Source: an uncultured Azospirillum sp. (GTDB lineage: Bacteria > Pseudomonadota > Alphaproteobacteria > RF32 > CAG-239). Taken from it: 63,795 bases of DNA. The notes under the pieces were generated by a model. It did no database searches. It had not been told where the DNA came from and saw only the letters and a program-made list of their open reading frames with translations. The DNA lies in assembly GCA_902489795.1 (NCBI GenBank), contig CABUBU010000006.1:1-63795 (forward strand), read 5' to 3'. Position 1 is the first letter of the stretch; each line of letters begins with the position of its first letter. The position numbers and the translations under genes were made by a program. Positions 26,561 through 35,815 of this stretch are shown one piece after another.

Positions 26561-28282
26561 ATGACTAAAAAGACTTTGATTTTGGCGATAGCCGCCGCAT
26601 TTTCCTTTGCCACAGCCGCGCAGGCACAGGTACCGCCATCGGTATTGCAAAACCAGAACCGCATCCAGCAAGAGCAGCAACGGCTGTTGAATGAGGAATT
26701 CCGGCGGCAGGAGCTGCAAAAGGCTTTGCAGCGCCCTACCAGAGAAGAAAATCCCAAACCGGCAGAGGAAGAAGAACCGGATCTGGTTACGTCCTGCGTA
26801 AACATCAGGAAAATCATGTTTACCGGAAACTCCGAAATCAGCGATTGGTCAATCAAGCGGATCACCAAGCAATACAAAGGCACTTGTATGTCTCTGCCCC
26901 AGATCAACCAGATGCTGAACAAAATTACGGATCTTTATATTGAAAAAGGTTATATCACTTCCCGCGCTTATATGACGATGCCGCAAAAACGTCTGAAACG
27001 CGGCATTTTGGAAATTAAAATCGTCGAGGGGAAGCTCTCAAAAGTGGAAGGCCTCGGCTTGGGTCAGGTTCTTACGGCTTTTCCGTTCATGATCGGCGGC
27101 GTTTTGAACCTGAGAGATATTGAACAGGGAATCGACCAGCTGAACCGCCTGCCGTCTAACTCGGCGACAATGGACATCAAACCCGATGACAAAAACGAAT
27201 ACAGCAAGCTGGAAGTGAAAAACAAACCGAAAGGAACGACCCGGCTGACATTCTTTACGGACAATGCCGGTTCGGAATCAACCGGCGAAACGCGTTTCGG
27301 CATGCGGGCGGCTCAAGACAATCTGCTGGGGCTAAATGAACAAATCAATATGAGTTATGCCAACTCTCCGTCAAAAGACTATGATCACCGCGATGCCAAC
27401 TACCTGACCGTGGGCGCCTCCATCCCTTTTGGCTATTGGACTTTGAACAACAATTTCTCGTGGTCTAACTACCGGACAAGTTTTCTGCTTTACAACGGCG
27501 ACCGTTTTTATTCTTACGGCAACAGCGTTACCAACAGCCTGAGCCTTGACCGCCTGCTGGCTCGCGGACAAAGGTACAAAATCTCGGCAAGCGGCGGATT
27601 GACCTATAAAAGAAACCAAAACTACACCAGAGTGCTTGACCTGAAGATGCAAAACGAAGTTTCAAGCCGTGATTTGGCGATTGTTAATTTCGGCCTTTCC
27701 TCCACATTTTATTTAGACAATGGGGTTTTGTATTTTAATCCGACCTATAATAAAGGTACAAAATGGTTCGGCGCCTTAAACGACAATCATAACAATTATA
27801 CGCAGGAAGCCCAGTATGAAGCATGGAAGCTTTATGCTTACGGATCCTTCAACCTGTTTAACATCGCCACTTATACCGCTACGTTTGACGGCCAGTACAG
27901 TCAGGACGAGCTGTATGGTACGGAAGCATTCTACCTCGGCGGCGAATATTCGGTGCGCGGCTTTAGAAACGAGGGTGTACAAGGCGACAGCGGTTATGCC
28001 TTCCGCAATGATTTGGATTTTAACCTCGGGACTTTAGCCAAGAGCGATAATGAGATTTTGCAGGGCATAAACTTCGGCCCGTTTATTGACTATGGCTATG
28101 TTCACAGCAATAATGAGGATATAAAATCGGAAATTTTATCCGGTGCGGGCGGCAAGGTTTCTCTTAAATATAAATTCTTTGACGCATCGGTCGGCTATGC
28201 TACGGTTCTGAAAAAGCCCAAATGGATTGACGAAAACGAGGCCGTCTACTTGTATGCCGGGTTTAATTTCAGTTTTAACTAA
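26561..28282 (+). CDS. TpsB outer-membrane transporter (ShlB/FhaC family)
   Basis: This 573-residue protein has a signal peptide ending near AQA, a Gln/Glu-rich linker helix (about 25-65), POTRA domains (about 70-220) and a 16-strand type beta-barrel ending in aromatic-rich strands (GFNFSFN). The conserved barrel motif VRGF (GGEYSVRGFRNEG) is near residue 463. It should recognise the TPS domain of the upstream exoprotein and carry it across the outer membrane. ATG at 26561 is chosen over GTG 26555 because GGAAG is well placed. Confidence 0.95.
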   Translation: MTKKTLILAIAAAFSFATAAQAQVPPSVLQNQNRIQQEQQRLLNEEFRRQELQKALQRPTREENPKPAEEEEPDLVTSCVNIRKIMFTGNSEISDWSIKRITKQYKGTCMSLPQINQMLNKITDLYIEKGYITSRAYMTMPQKRLKRGILEIKIVEGKLSKVEGLGLGQVLTAFPFMIGGVLNLRDIEQGIDQLNRLPSNSATMDIKPDDKNEYSKLEVKNKPKGTTRLTFFTDNAGSESTGETRFGMRAAQDNLLGLNEQINMSYANSPSKDYDHRDANYLTVGASIPFGYWTLNNNFSWSNYRTSFLLYNGDRFYSYGNSVTNSLSLDRLLARGQRYKISASGGLTYKRNQNYTRVLDLKMQNEVSSRDLAIVNFGLSSTFYLDNGVLYFNPTYNKGTKWFGALNDNHNNYTQEAQYEAWKLYAYGSFNLFNIATYTATFDGQYSQDELYGTEAFYLGGEYSVRGFRNEGVQGDSGYAFRNDLDFNLGTLAKSDNEILQGINFGPFIDYGYVHSNNEDIKSEILSGAGGKVSLKYKFFDASVGYATVLKKPKWIDENEAVYLYAGFNFSFN

Positions 28283-28300
28283 CGATAAAAGGACTTAAAA

Positions 28301-28963
28301 ATGAAGAAAAATATAATCTTGACAGCGGCTATAGTTATGGTTTTAAGTAGTTGCGGTTTGCAAAAAGGCGGTTCAATCCGTCAGGATTTTTCTGATTTTG
28401 GGCAAAATCTCAGAATGATTGTTTCTTCAAAGGGAATTAAAGCCGAGAAAAATATTACCAATAAAGATATCGCGTCTTCAGAATATGCCTATGTCGTAGG
28501 CGGATTTTACGGACGGAACGAATGGCTGCACGTAAGCAAAAACTTTGACGACAGCTGGGAAAACGATGAAGTCGTTGAGCTGCCGTTTTACCATTATTAC
28601 ATAGACGGCAGCGACCGGATAAAATATGATTATAATTTATACAAGATTAAACCCGGCAGATATACGTTGGTAACATTCTCAAGCACGCCGGAAAATAACC
28701 TGACGTATCGCTCTATTGATCCGGACAGAGAAGAAAATGATAAAATCCGGCAAACTGACAGTGTCTATGCCTCATTTGAAGCTAAAGCCGGAGAAGTGGT
28801 CTATGTCGGAGATTTTCAGGTTACCGGCCTGAATACCATGATTATTACTGATAATGAAGACTTGGTTATTGAATATCTCAAAGAAAATTATAAAAATATT
28901 GACAATCCGCAAAGATTGGTAAAGAAACGTCTGGCAAAGAAAGGAAAACATTTCAGAGAATAA
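28301..28963 (+). CDS. Hypothetical lipoprotein
   Basis: This 220-residue protein has a lipobox LSSC (Cys18) and a predicted beta-rich body (YAYVVGGFYGRNEWLHV, PGRYTLVTFSS, GEVVYVGDFQVTG). The pattern resembles small Ig-like outer-surface domains, but no family is recognised. It lies 18 nt after TpsB and is followed by a strong terminator, so it closes the secretion locus. Confidence 0.65.
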   Translation: MKKNIILTAAIVMVLSSCGLQKGGSIRQDFSDFGQNLRMIVSSKGIKAEKNITNKDIASSEYAYVVGGFYGRNEWLHVSKNFDDSWENDEVVELPFYHYYIDGSDRIKYDYNLYKIKPGRYTLVTFSSTPENNLTYRSIDPDREENDKIRQTDSVYASFEAKAGEVVYVGDFQVTGLNTMIITDNEDLVIEYLKENYKNIDNPQRLVKKRLAKKGKHFRE

Positions 28964-28969
28964 AAAATA

Positions 28970-28996
28970 AGCCCCGGAGTTATTTCCGGGGCTTTT
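28970..28996 (+). terminator. Terminator of the two-partner secretion locus
   Basis: A 9-bp GC-rich stem (AGCCCCGGA, 28970-28978, with 28985-28993) is followed by TTTT. Confidence 0.8.
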
Positions 28997-29061
28997 GCCT
29001 GCGTCGAGACCAATTGAATTTCTGCTATTCAACACGAAATGCCCAATTTGTCTCATCATCG

Positions 29062-30795
29062 TTATTTATTATTTTTTTGCATGAGATTGACGACCGTTTG
29101 CACGAGAATATAAAACAGAGGAATCAGAATCATGCCGGACAGCGTGCCGATCAGCATTCCGAAAACACAGGGATTCCCACGGCCTGACAGCTGGCTGCTC
29201 CGGCGCCCGTCGCCATTACCATGGGCAACACGCCCAAAATGAAGGTGGCGGCGGTCATCAGGACGGCACGATACCTTTCGGTTAATCCTTTTAATCCGGC
29301 TTCGATAACCGATGATTTTCCCTTTTCATACTCGTCTTTGGAGAACTCAACAATTAAAATAGCATTCTTGGCGGCCAGCCCGATAAGAAGGATAATGCCC
29401 AGTTGCGCGTAAATACTCAAAGGGATGCCCATGATTAAAATTCCGACCAGGCCGCCGGTAACCGCTCCGATGGTCGACAACAGCACCGAAACCGGAATAC
29501 CCCAGCTTTCATATTGCGCGACAAGAAACAGATAGGAGAATATGACTGCCAAAGTAAACAATGACGACATCTGCCCTCGGGTTTGTTTTTCCTGAAAACT
29601 TTGTGCAGACCATTCGAAAGCGTACCCTGCCGGCAGCTTTTCAAACATTTTTTCAATGGCGTTCATGGCTTCGCCCGAAGACGTGTTCCAATTCGGCAAA
29701 GCGTTGACTGAAGCGCTCGAATATTGGTTAAAACAGGTAATGGTACGGGGCGACAAAACCGTTTTAAGTTCCACAAGCTGGTTAAAAGGCACCATTTGCC
29801 CTTCAGAATTGGGAATATGAAGTTCATTGAGGCTGTTTATATTTTTGCGGTATTTCCAGTCAGACTGAATAATAACGCGGTTTACCTGTGTTCCCAGATT
29901 GACGTCGTTGACATAGCCGGAACCAAAATAATTTTCAATGGTCGAAAAGATGTTGGCCAACGGCACTTTCATCGTTTCCGTTTTAGTTCTGTTAATGTCT
30001 AAGAAAAGATTGGGCGTCTGAGCCGTAAAACCGCTGTAGGCATACATAATCTGCGGCAGCCGAAACAAGTCTTTAATAATGTTTTCGGTCGTTTTATCAA
30101 GTTTCAAATAATTTTCATCCTGAAGAGACTGCAATTGAAAATTAAGGCCGGCAGCGGTTCCCGGTCCGGGAACCGGCGGCATTTCAAACAATTGAACGAA
30201 TGCTTCGGGAAAAGCATTCCGCTTTTCCTGCAAAACTCCCATAATATTGGTTGAAAACAAATCTTCATCCTTGCGTTTGCTCCAATCCTCCAAAACGATA
30301 ACGCCTAAGCCGATGTTTTCTCCTTCACCGCTGAGCATGCTGCTGCCGGCAACGAACAATGTTGACCGGACGCCTTTTTCCTGACTGACAATCGGAATAA
30401 CCTTGTCAATAAGTTTTTGGGTGCGTCCTTTAGAAGCTCCTTCGGGAAGCTGCAAATTCAGCAGAAGCATTCCCTGATCTTCATCCGGAATAAAAGAAGA
30501 AGGGATTATTTTAAGAATGCCACCGGCGGAAAGCGCAAGAACCGACAGGACAACGATGGCAAACAACAGTTTTCTGGCCGCATATTTAACGGATTTTTTG
30601 TACTATGCGGATGATTTCAAGATACCATAATTGAAACATTTTGAAAAATGTAAATGTTATTTTGTCATTCGGTTTAAGCAAAACGCTGCACAATGCCGGA
30701 GATAGAGTCAGAGCATTAAGCGCTGAAAAAGACAAAGCCACGGATATGGTTACGGCAAACTGCTGATAAATGCGGCCGGACCTAATCATAGACAT
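29062..30795 (-). pseudogene. Degraded RND efflux pump (AcrB/HAE1 type)
   Basis: Three pieces of one inner-membrane pump remain. 30586-30795 encodes GRIYQQFAVTISVAL and LNALTLSPALCSVLLKP. 29151-30566 encodes most of the C-terminal half, including PDEDQGMLLLNLQLPEG, MPPVPGPGTAAGLNFQLQ and GLAAKNAILIVEF. After a frameshift near 29165 the normal C-terminus (GMLIGTLSGMILIPLFYI) continues to a stop at 29062. The whole N-terminal half is missing, there is a deletion between the first two pieces, and no membrane-fusion partner is nearby. It cannot make a working pump. Confidence 0.85.
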
Positions 30796-31186
30796 GAGAA
30801 TCTGCCGGCCGGTCGCGATATGGCGCTTTACCGTGCGTTTTCTGAAAGCAAAAAAGCTTATCGACAGAAAGATCGACAGGGAACTGCCGGTTCAGACTTA
30901 CCACTATCGGAAAATAAGCCTGAAAAAGATCCGTGATTATGACAACTGCAACTGGGAAATCAATGCGGAAATTTCCGTTTTTTTTAAAATGCAAAAATCC
31001 CGGTCATCAAATGCAAAAATTTTCACCAATACGGAGAAGTTTTCGCTTATATCGAAAATTTCCGGCCGGCGCGTCCGATTTAACGAGTTGCAACAAACGG
31101 ACCTTTCCTTTTCAGAACGACTCGGCCGATTTTTTGTTATACGATATTTTAACTCGGCAAAAGGTATAATGTCGGCGGAGGTAAAA
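30796..31186. other. Intergenic scar between RND remnant and GNAT gene
   Basis: An open plus-strand frame crosses this region, but its protein is not recognisable and it has no ribosome-binding site. It is probably junk left by the rearrangement that cut the RND pump. Nothing else is seen. Confidence 0.35.
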
Positions 31187-31747
31187 ATGAGACTGATAGA
31201 AACACCCTGTGCCGCCCGTCTGGCACAGATTGAAAAGCTGTATTACGAAGCGTTCCCGGTTGAGGAACAAAAACCGTTTTCCGTAATTCTGGAAAAAAAC
31301 AGGGAAGGATCGATGGAGATCCTCGCCGCCGAAAACAATCACAAGGATTTCATGGGACTGGCCATTACCGCGCGGCACCGCGACCTGGTTCTGCTTGACT
31401 ATTTTGCCATTTCACCCCGCCACAGACAGGGCGGCGTAGGTTCAAAGGTCTTCCGGATGCTGAAAGAACGTTATGCCGGTCAACGCTTTTTTCTCGAAAT
31501 AGAAAGCACGCTGGTCAAAGCGGAAAATACCGAACAGCGCAAACGGCGCAAAGCCTTTTACCTTTAAAACGGCATGATCGACATGCCCTTTACGGTTGAC
31601 GCCTTCGGCATGGAGATGGAAATTCTGGCCGACGGCTGTTCCCTCGAATTCGAAGAATACCGGGACTTGTACCACAGTCTTTTCGGCACGTCCGCGCACG
31701 GCAGGATCAAACTGAAAACGCTGCAGCCGCAAGCGTCGAAAAAATAA
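31187..31747 (+). pseudogene. GNAT acetyltransferase with an in-frame stop
   Basis: The start at 31187 follows a GGAGG site. The first 126 codons carry a GNAT core (LVLLDYFAISPRHRQGGVGSKVF, with the acetyl-CoA loop RQGGVG). A TAA at 31565 interrupts it, yet the same frame continues without error for 59 codons (NGMIDMPFTVDAFGMEMEIL and onward) to TAA at 31747. The junction KRRKAFYL-stop-NGM reads like an uninterrupted family C-terminus. It is either a fresh nonsense mutation or a sequence error. Confidence 0.75.
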
Positions 31748-31768
31748 CCGGCGGCATATGAATTTGCA

Positions 31769-31795
31769 AAAACCCCGTTCGACAGACGGGGTTTT
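31769..31795. terminator. Bidirectional terminator
   Basis: Arms AAAACCCCGT (31769-31778) and ACGGGGTTTT (31786-31795) are flanked by T on the plus and A on the minus side. It serves the GNAT gene and the convergent 86-residue gene. Confidence 0.75.
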
Positions 31796-31819
31796 GTTTC
31801 ATTTTCCGCCCCGGAAACA

Positions 31820-32080
31820 TCAATTTCCAGCAGGCAGTTTTTCGAGCATTCGCGACACGACCAGACAATTATGGTAATGTTTGGCGCCGCGGATCATGGT
31901 AAAATAGCGGCAGCGCTCGCGGTCGGCAAATTCGAAAGAACGTTTGACCAGGTCGGACACTTCGGTCAAAGCTTCTTTGGAAAGGCCTGTCAATAAAAAA
32001 CGAAGACGATGTTCGTCCGGTTCTTCAGTTGCCACAATCATCATGTGTTTCAACTGTTTTTTCAATTCTTCCGTTTTCAT
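31820..32080 (-). CDS. Small hypothetical protein, 86 residues
   Basis: A helical, charged soluble protein (MKTEELKKQLKHMMIVATEEPDEHRLRFLL...). No family is recognised. It ends at the bidirectional terminator. Clear start and composition like neighbours support a real gene; function unknown. Confidence 0.55.
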   Translation of the reverse strand: MKTEELKKQLKHMMIVATEEPDEHRLRFLLTGLSKEALTEVSDLVKRSFEFADRERCRYFTMIRGAKHYHNCLVVSRMLEKLPAGN

Positions 32081-32223
32081 AACGATTGTAAAAATAATCT
32101 TTCAGCGGCTTCAAACTGCCATAGCTGCCGTCCGTTGTCAAGCTTTTCCGCAAACGGACGAAAAAACCTTTACCGCCGTTTTTCTCCGTTTTACAATAAA
32201 GAAAAAAGAATCGGTGCACCATC

Positions 32224-32571
32224 ATGACAGAAGATATTTTTTCCCGTCTGGGCCGTTCGCCTTTCCGCAGCCGCTTCCGGCTGAAGACGGCGGACATTTC
32301 CTACATCCGGCAAAAAGGGCTCGATACCGTCCGCCGGCATGCCGAAGACTTTGTCGGCAAGCGGCTGGCACCGGCGGAAATTGCCAACGACGGTAGGCAG
32401 ACGCCGATGCACGGACACCCGGTATTCATCGCCCAGCACGCCACTGCCACCTGCTGCCGCCGGTGCCTGTTCAAATGGCACGGCATTTTCCCGGGCAGAG
32501 AGTTAACGCCGGAAGAACAAAAATATACGGTTGATCTGATTATAGAATGGATCCGCCGCCAGACGGACTGA
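32224..32571 (+). CDS. DUF4186 family protein
   Basis: This 115-residue protein shows the marks of DUF4186: RSRFRLKTADISYIRQKGLDT, then HAEDFVGKRLAPAEIANDGRQTPM, HGHPVFIAQHATATCCRRCL and KWHGIPKG-like KWHGIFPGREL. Conserved His and paired Cys suggest a metal or nucleic-acid site, but the family has no known function. It is convergent with the ArsR-type gene, separated by 6 nt. Confidence 0.85.
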   Translation: MTEDIFSRLGRSPFRSRFRLKTADISYIRQKGLDTVRRHAEDFVGKRLAPAEIANDGRQTPMHGHPVFIAQHATATCCRRCLFKWHGIFPGRELTPEEQKYTVDLIIEWIRRQTD

Positions 32572-32577
32572 CAGCTG

Positions 32578-32928
32578 CTATTCGCGGACATGCTCCAGCG
32601 CTTTTTCCCAAATGACGCGTACATGGTCGTCGTTTAAGGCATAGTAGACGTTTTTGCCCCTTTTGTCCGCCCGCACCAGTTTAGCAGTGCGCAGAATCTT
32701 CAACTGGTGGGAAACCGCCGACTTGGTCATGTCAAGCAGCACCGCCAGATCGCTTACGCACAGCGACTCTTTTTCCAGCGCCCACAAAATGTTAATGCGG
32801 GTCGGGTCGCCCATAACCTTAAAAAAGTCGGAAAGACCGTACAACAGCTCTTCCTCCGGCATTTCGGCGCGGATTGCCGCCACGGTCCGGGGATAATGGG
32901 CAGTGCAGTCTGCCTGAGTGTTTTCCAT
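32578..32928 (-). CDS. ArsR/SmtB-family metal-responsive repressor
   Basis: This 116-residue winged-helix repressor shows DPTRINILWAL, ESLCVSDLA, the recognition helix TKSAVSHQLKIL and the wing RADKRGKNVYYAL. The C-terminal helix DDHVRVIWEKALEH retains the Asp/His and Glu/His pattern of the alpha-5 zinc site, while the alpha-3 ELCVCD site has lost one Cys (SLCVSD). It is divergent from the P-type ATPase, and dyads in the shared spacer fit its operator. It is expected to release DNA upon Zn/Cd binding. Confidence 0.92.
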   Translation of the reverse strand: MENTQADCTAHYPRTVAAIRAEMPEEELLYGLSDFFKVMGDPTRINILWALEKESLCVSDLAVLLDMTKSAVSHQLKILRTAKLVRADKRGKNVYYALNDDHVRVIWEKALEHVRE

Positions 32929-33013
32929 GCGACGCTCCTTTTAAGCGATTAAATTCTGCTTTTACCATAATCGAACCGCCGACGGCACACAAGCGTTTTT
33001 ATCATTTTCTTTA

Positions 33014-33043
33014 TTGACAATTGAACGATTGTTCAACTATTAT
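33014..33043 (+). promoter_or_regulatory. Promoter and ArsR-type operator of the metal ATPase
   Basis: TTGACA (33014-33019) and TATTAT (33038-33043) are 18 nt apart. A perfect dyad TTGAAC-GATT-GTTCAA (33021-33036) lies between them, ideally placed for a repressor to block RNA polymerase. A second imperfect dyad (33058-33073) overlaps the early transcript. Confidence 0.7.
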
Positions 33044-33087
33044 ACAGACAAAGACGATTGAACAACTGTTTAAACGGAGACACGCTT

Positions 33088-35055
33088 ATGTGCAAGGAAC
33101 ATCATCATTGTCATCATCATCAGACACAGGAACAGGACTGCTGTCATCATCAGACACAAAAATGCGACTGCTGTCATCATCAGGCACAAGGATGCGTCTG
33201 CTGTCATCATGAACACAGCAACGCCCGTCTGCCGCTGCGAATCGGTGCCGCCGCGCTGCTGTTTGCCGCGGCCGTCAGCGGTCTGCTGCCGCCGGCTGCC
33301 GGCACCGCTCTCTTTGTTGCCGCCTGGTTCGTTGCCGGCGCGGATATCGCTTATGCGGCGGGTAGAAACATTCTCCGCGGAAAATGGCTGGACGAAAACG
33401 CCCTGATGACAATCGCCACTCTCGGCGCCGTTGCTCTCGGCGAATATCCGGAAGCGGCAATGGTGATGATTTTGTTCCAAAGCGGCGAATATCTCCAGCA
33501 CAAGGCGGTGGAAAGCTCCAAGCGCTCAATCGCCGAACTGATGGACATCCGGCCCGACTATGCCTACCGGGAAGAAAACGGCGCGGCGGTTAAAAGACGG
33601 CCGGAAGAAATTGCCGTCGGTGACGTCATTATCGTTAAAAGCGGCGAAAAGATCCCGCTTGACGGTTTGGTTACGGACGGCGAGGCAACGGTTGACACTT
33701 CCGCCCTGACCGGAGAATCCCTGCCGCGCCGGCTGGTTCCCGGCAGCGAGGCGCTGAGCGGTTTTATCAACACCAACGGCCTGCTTAAAATAAAAGTGAG
33801 CAAACCCTTCGGCGAATCGACCGCCGCCAAAATCCTTGAACTGGTAGAACATGCGGACGCGCGCAAAGCCCGTACGGAAAAGTTCATTACCCGTTTTGCC
33901 CGCTTTTACACGCCGGCGGTGGTGGCCGCGGCGGTGCTGCTGGCTTTGCTGCCGCCGCTTGTAGTTCCCGGCGCCGCGTTTGCTGAATGGCTGCAGCGCG
34001 CGCTGACATTTCTTGTCATCTCCTGTCCCTGCGCGCTGGTTATTTCGGTTCCGCTCACCTTTTTTGCCGGCATCGGCGGCGCTTCCCGCAGCGGCATACT
34101 GATCAAAGGCAGCAATTATCTGGAAACGCTGGCAGACTGCAAAACGGCGGTTTTTGACAAGACCGGCACCCTTACCCGCGGCGTATTTGAAGTCAGCCGC
34201 ATTCTGCCGGCCGAGGGCATCGGCAAAGACAGACTGCTGAAAACCGCCGCCGCGGCAGAAAGCGCCTCCAACCACCCGATTGCCCTGTCAATCCGCAAAG
34301 CGGCGGGAGAAAAGGAAACCGGCCTGCCCGGCGGACAAGCGGAGGAAATTGCCGGCTGCGGCGTTCGCATCAGAAAAGACGGAAAAGAAATTCTTGCCGG
34401 CAACCTCAAACTGATGGAAAAATTTAAGATTTCCGGAATTAAAGAAGCTGACGGCGGCACGGTCGCATATATTGCCGAAGACGGAAAATATCTCGGCGCG
34501 CTGGTTATTTCCGATACGGTTAAGGAAACCGCCGCCGGCGCCGTCGCCGAACTCGGAAAACTGGGAATAAGGACCGTCATGCTGACCGGCGACAACGAAC
34601 CGGCCGCCGCGGCTGCCGCCGGACAGCTCGGCATTGCCCGTTTTTATGCCGGACTGCTGCCGGGAGAAAAAGTGGAAAAACTGGAAGAACTGCTTAAAGC
34701 CCACAGCTGCGGTTCCGTCATCTTTGCCGGCGACGGCATCAATGACGCACCGGTTTTAACCCGCGCCGACGCCGGCATTGCCATGGGCACTATGGGTTCC
34801 GACGCAGCCATCGAAGCCGCCGACGCGGTTATCATGAACGACGACCCGCAAAAGGTGGCGGAAGCAGTTAAAATTGCCCGCAAAACCATGGGCATCGTCC
34901 GCCAGAACATCGTCTTCGCGCTTAGCGTCAAAGCTCTTTTCCTCGGGTTGGGCGCCGCCGGCATGATGACCATGTGGGGCGCTGTTTTTGCCGATGTCGG
35001 CGTGACCATGCTGGCTGTTTTGAACGCTCTCCGCGCTTTGAAAAAGCCGCTTTAG
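33088..35055 (+). CDS. Zn/Cd/Pb-type P1B ATPase with His/Cys-repeat tail
   Basis: This 655-residue P1B-type ATPase carries the membrane metal motif SCPCALVIS (about 312-320), phosphorylation site DKTGT (about 357), TGE loop (ALTGES), HP motif (SNHPIAL) and GDGIND (about 548), matching ZntA/CadA exporters of Zn, Cd or Pb. Instead of an HMA domain the first ~50 residues are His and Cys clusters (MCKEHHHCHHHQ, then CCHH repeats). ATG at 33088 is chosen: GGAG precedes it and earlier codons overlap the operator. Controlled by the divergent ArsR gene. Confidence 0.93.
   Translation: MCKEHHHCHHHQTQEQDCCHHQTQKCDCCHHQAQGCVCCHHEHSNARLPLRIGAAALLFAAAVSGLLPPAAGTALFVAAWFVAGADIAYAAGRNILRGKWLDENALMTIATLGAVALGEYPEAAMVMILFQSGEYLQHKAVESSKRSIAELMDIRPDYAYREENGAAVKRRPEEIAVGDVIIVKSGEKIPLDGLVTDGEATVDTSALTGESLPRRLVPGSEALSGFINTNGLLKIKVSKPFGESTAAKILELVEHADARKARTEKFITRFARFYTPAVVAAAVLLALLPPLVVPGAAFAEWLQRALTFLVISCPCALVISVPLTFFAGIGGASRSGILIKGSNYLETLADCKTAVFDKTGTLTRGVFEVSRILPAEGIGKDRLLKTAAAAESASNHPIALSIRKAAGEKETGLPGGQAEEIAGCGVRIRKDGKEILAGNLKLMEKFKISGIKEADGGTVAYIAEDGKYLGALVISDTVKETAAGAVAELGKLGIRTVMLTGDNEPAAAAAAGQLGIARFYAGLLPGEKVEKLEELLKAHSCGSVIFAGDGINDAPVLTRADAGIAMGTMGSDAAIEAADAVIMNDDPQKVAEAVKIARKTMGIVRQNIVFALSVKALFLGLGAAGMMTMWGAVFADVGVTMLAVLNALRALKKPL
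33115..33215 (+). repeat. In-frame 33-nt tandem repeat coding CCHH units
   Basis: Three imperfect units contain CTGCTGTCATCATCA spaced 33 nt apart, each encoding CCHH(Q/E) plus a spacer. Being a multiple of three, copy number can change without breaking the ATPase. Confidence 0.75.
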
Positions 35056-35085
35056 ATACAAAAACGCAAAAACTTTCCGGTGGCT

Positions 35086-35114
35086 CTTGATTCTGCCTTT
35101 TGGCCACCCTACCT
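35086..35114 (+). promoter_or_regulatory. Possible heat-shock (sigma-32) promoter of hsp20
   Basis: CTTGAT (35086-35091) and CCCTACCT (35107-35114) are spaced 15 nt apart and resemble the RpoH consensus. It is located about 40 nt before the hsp20 start. Confidence 0.45.
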
Positions 35115-35155
35115 GTTTTAACAGAAGGATGATTGATCAAACAAGGAGGTTTAAA

Positions 35156-35635
35156 ATGTCTGATTCATTGGTCAGCCGCAAGGAACACGGTCATCATGCC
35201 CCGCTGCGCTGCGGCTTTAACAAAGATTTTAACGATCTGCTCAACGGCTTTTTCGGCAACTGGTTCGATTTGCCGGAAGAAAAGAATTTTATTGCCAAGA
35301 ACGAACCGAAAACAGAAGTCCGCGAAAACGAAAAAGAAGTAACGGTACGCGCCGAAATGCCGGGTATGAAGGAAGAAGACATTGATCTGGAGCTGTCTTC
35401 CGACGGATATCTGACAATTTCCGGCGAAAAAAAGCAGGAACACCGGGAAGAACACAAAGGAAGTTATTTTTCGGAAATTTCCTACGGCACTTTCAGCCGT
35501 ACGGTTCCGCTGCCCTGGGAACTGAAATTTGACGACGCCAAAGCCGATTTTGAAAACGGCGTGCTCACCGTTACGGTTCCCAAATCTTCCGACGAACAGG
35601 GCAAAAAACGCAAAATTGCCATCAACCGCAAATAA
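35156..35635 (+). CDS. Small heat-shock protein Hsp20/IbpA family
   Basis: This protein of about 159 residues has an alpha-crystallin domain (about 50-145): EVTVRAEMPGMKEEDIDLEL, YLTISGEKK, SRTVPLPWELK and the GVLTVTVPK strand that closes the domain. It is an ATP-independent holdase preventing aggregation in the cytoplasm. The start follows AAGGAGG at optimal spacing. It is followed by a strong terminator and is monocistronic. Confidence 0.95.
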   Translation: MSDSLVSRKEHGHHAPLRCGFNKDFNDLLNGFFGNWFDLPEEKNFIAKNEPKTEVRENEKEVTVRAEMPGMKEEDIDLELSSDGYLTISGEKKQEHREEHKGSYFSEISYGTFSRTVPLPWELKFDDAKADFENGVLTVTVPKSSDEQGKKRKIAINRK

Positions 35636-35651
35636 TCCGGTCTTGATGCCG

Positions 35652-35680
35652 AAAACCCCGGGAAATTCCCGGGGTTTTTT
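35652..35680 (+). terminator. Terminator of hsp20
   Basis: AAACCCCGGGAA pairs with TTCCCGGGGTTT and is followed by a T run. Confidence 0.85.
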
Positions 35681-35815
35681 ATCAGCTGTCCGACAGGAAA
35701 ACCCGGAGTTGCCTGGGGAGCGAGCCTTAGTGTCTGGATAACGCCGGCTTGCGCCTTTGATCATGCTCTGATTGTTGGGTTTGCAGCCGTTTTTGCCACC
35801 GCCTTACCGTTTTTT

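Noticed and set aside
33115..33215. CRISPR-like array suggested by CATCATCA repeats
   Set aside because: Repeats are 33-nt coding units of the ATPase tail, without unique spacers.
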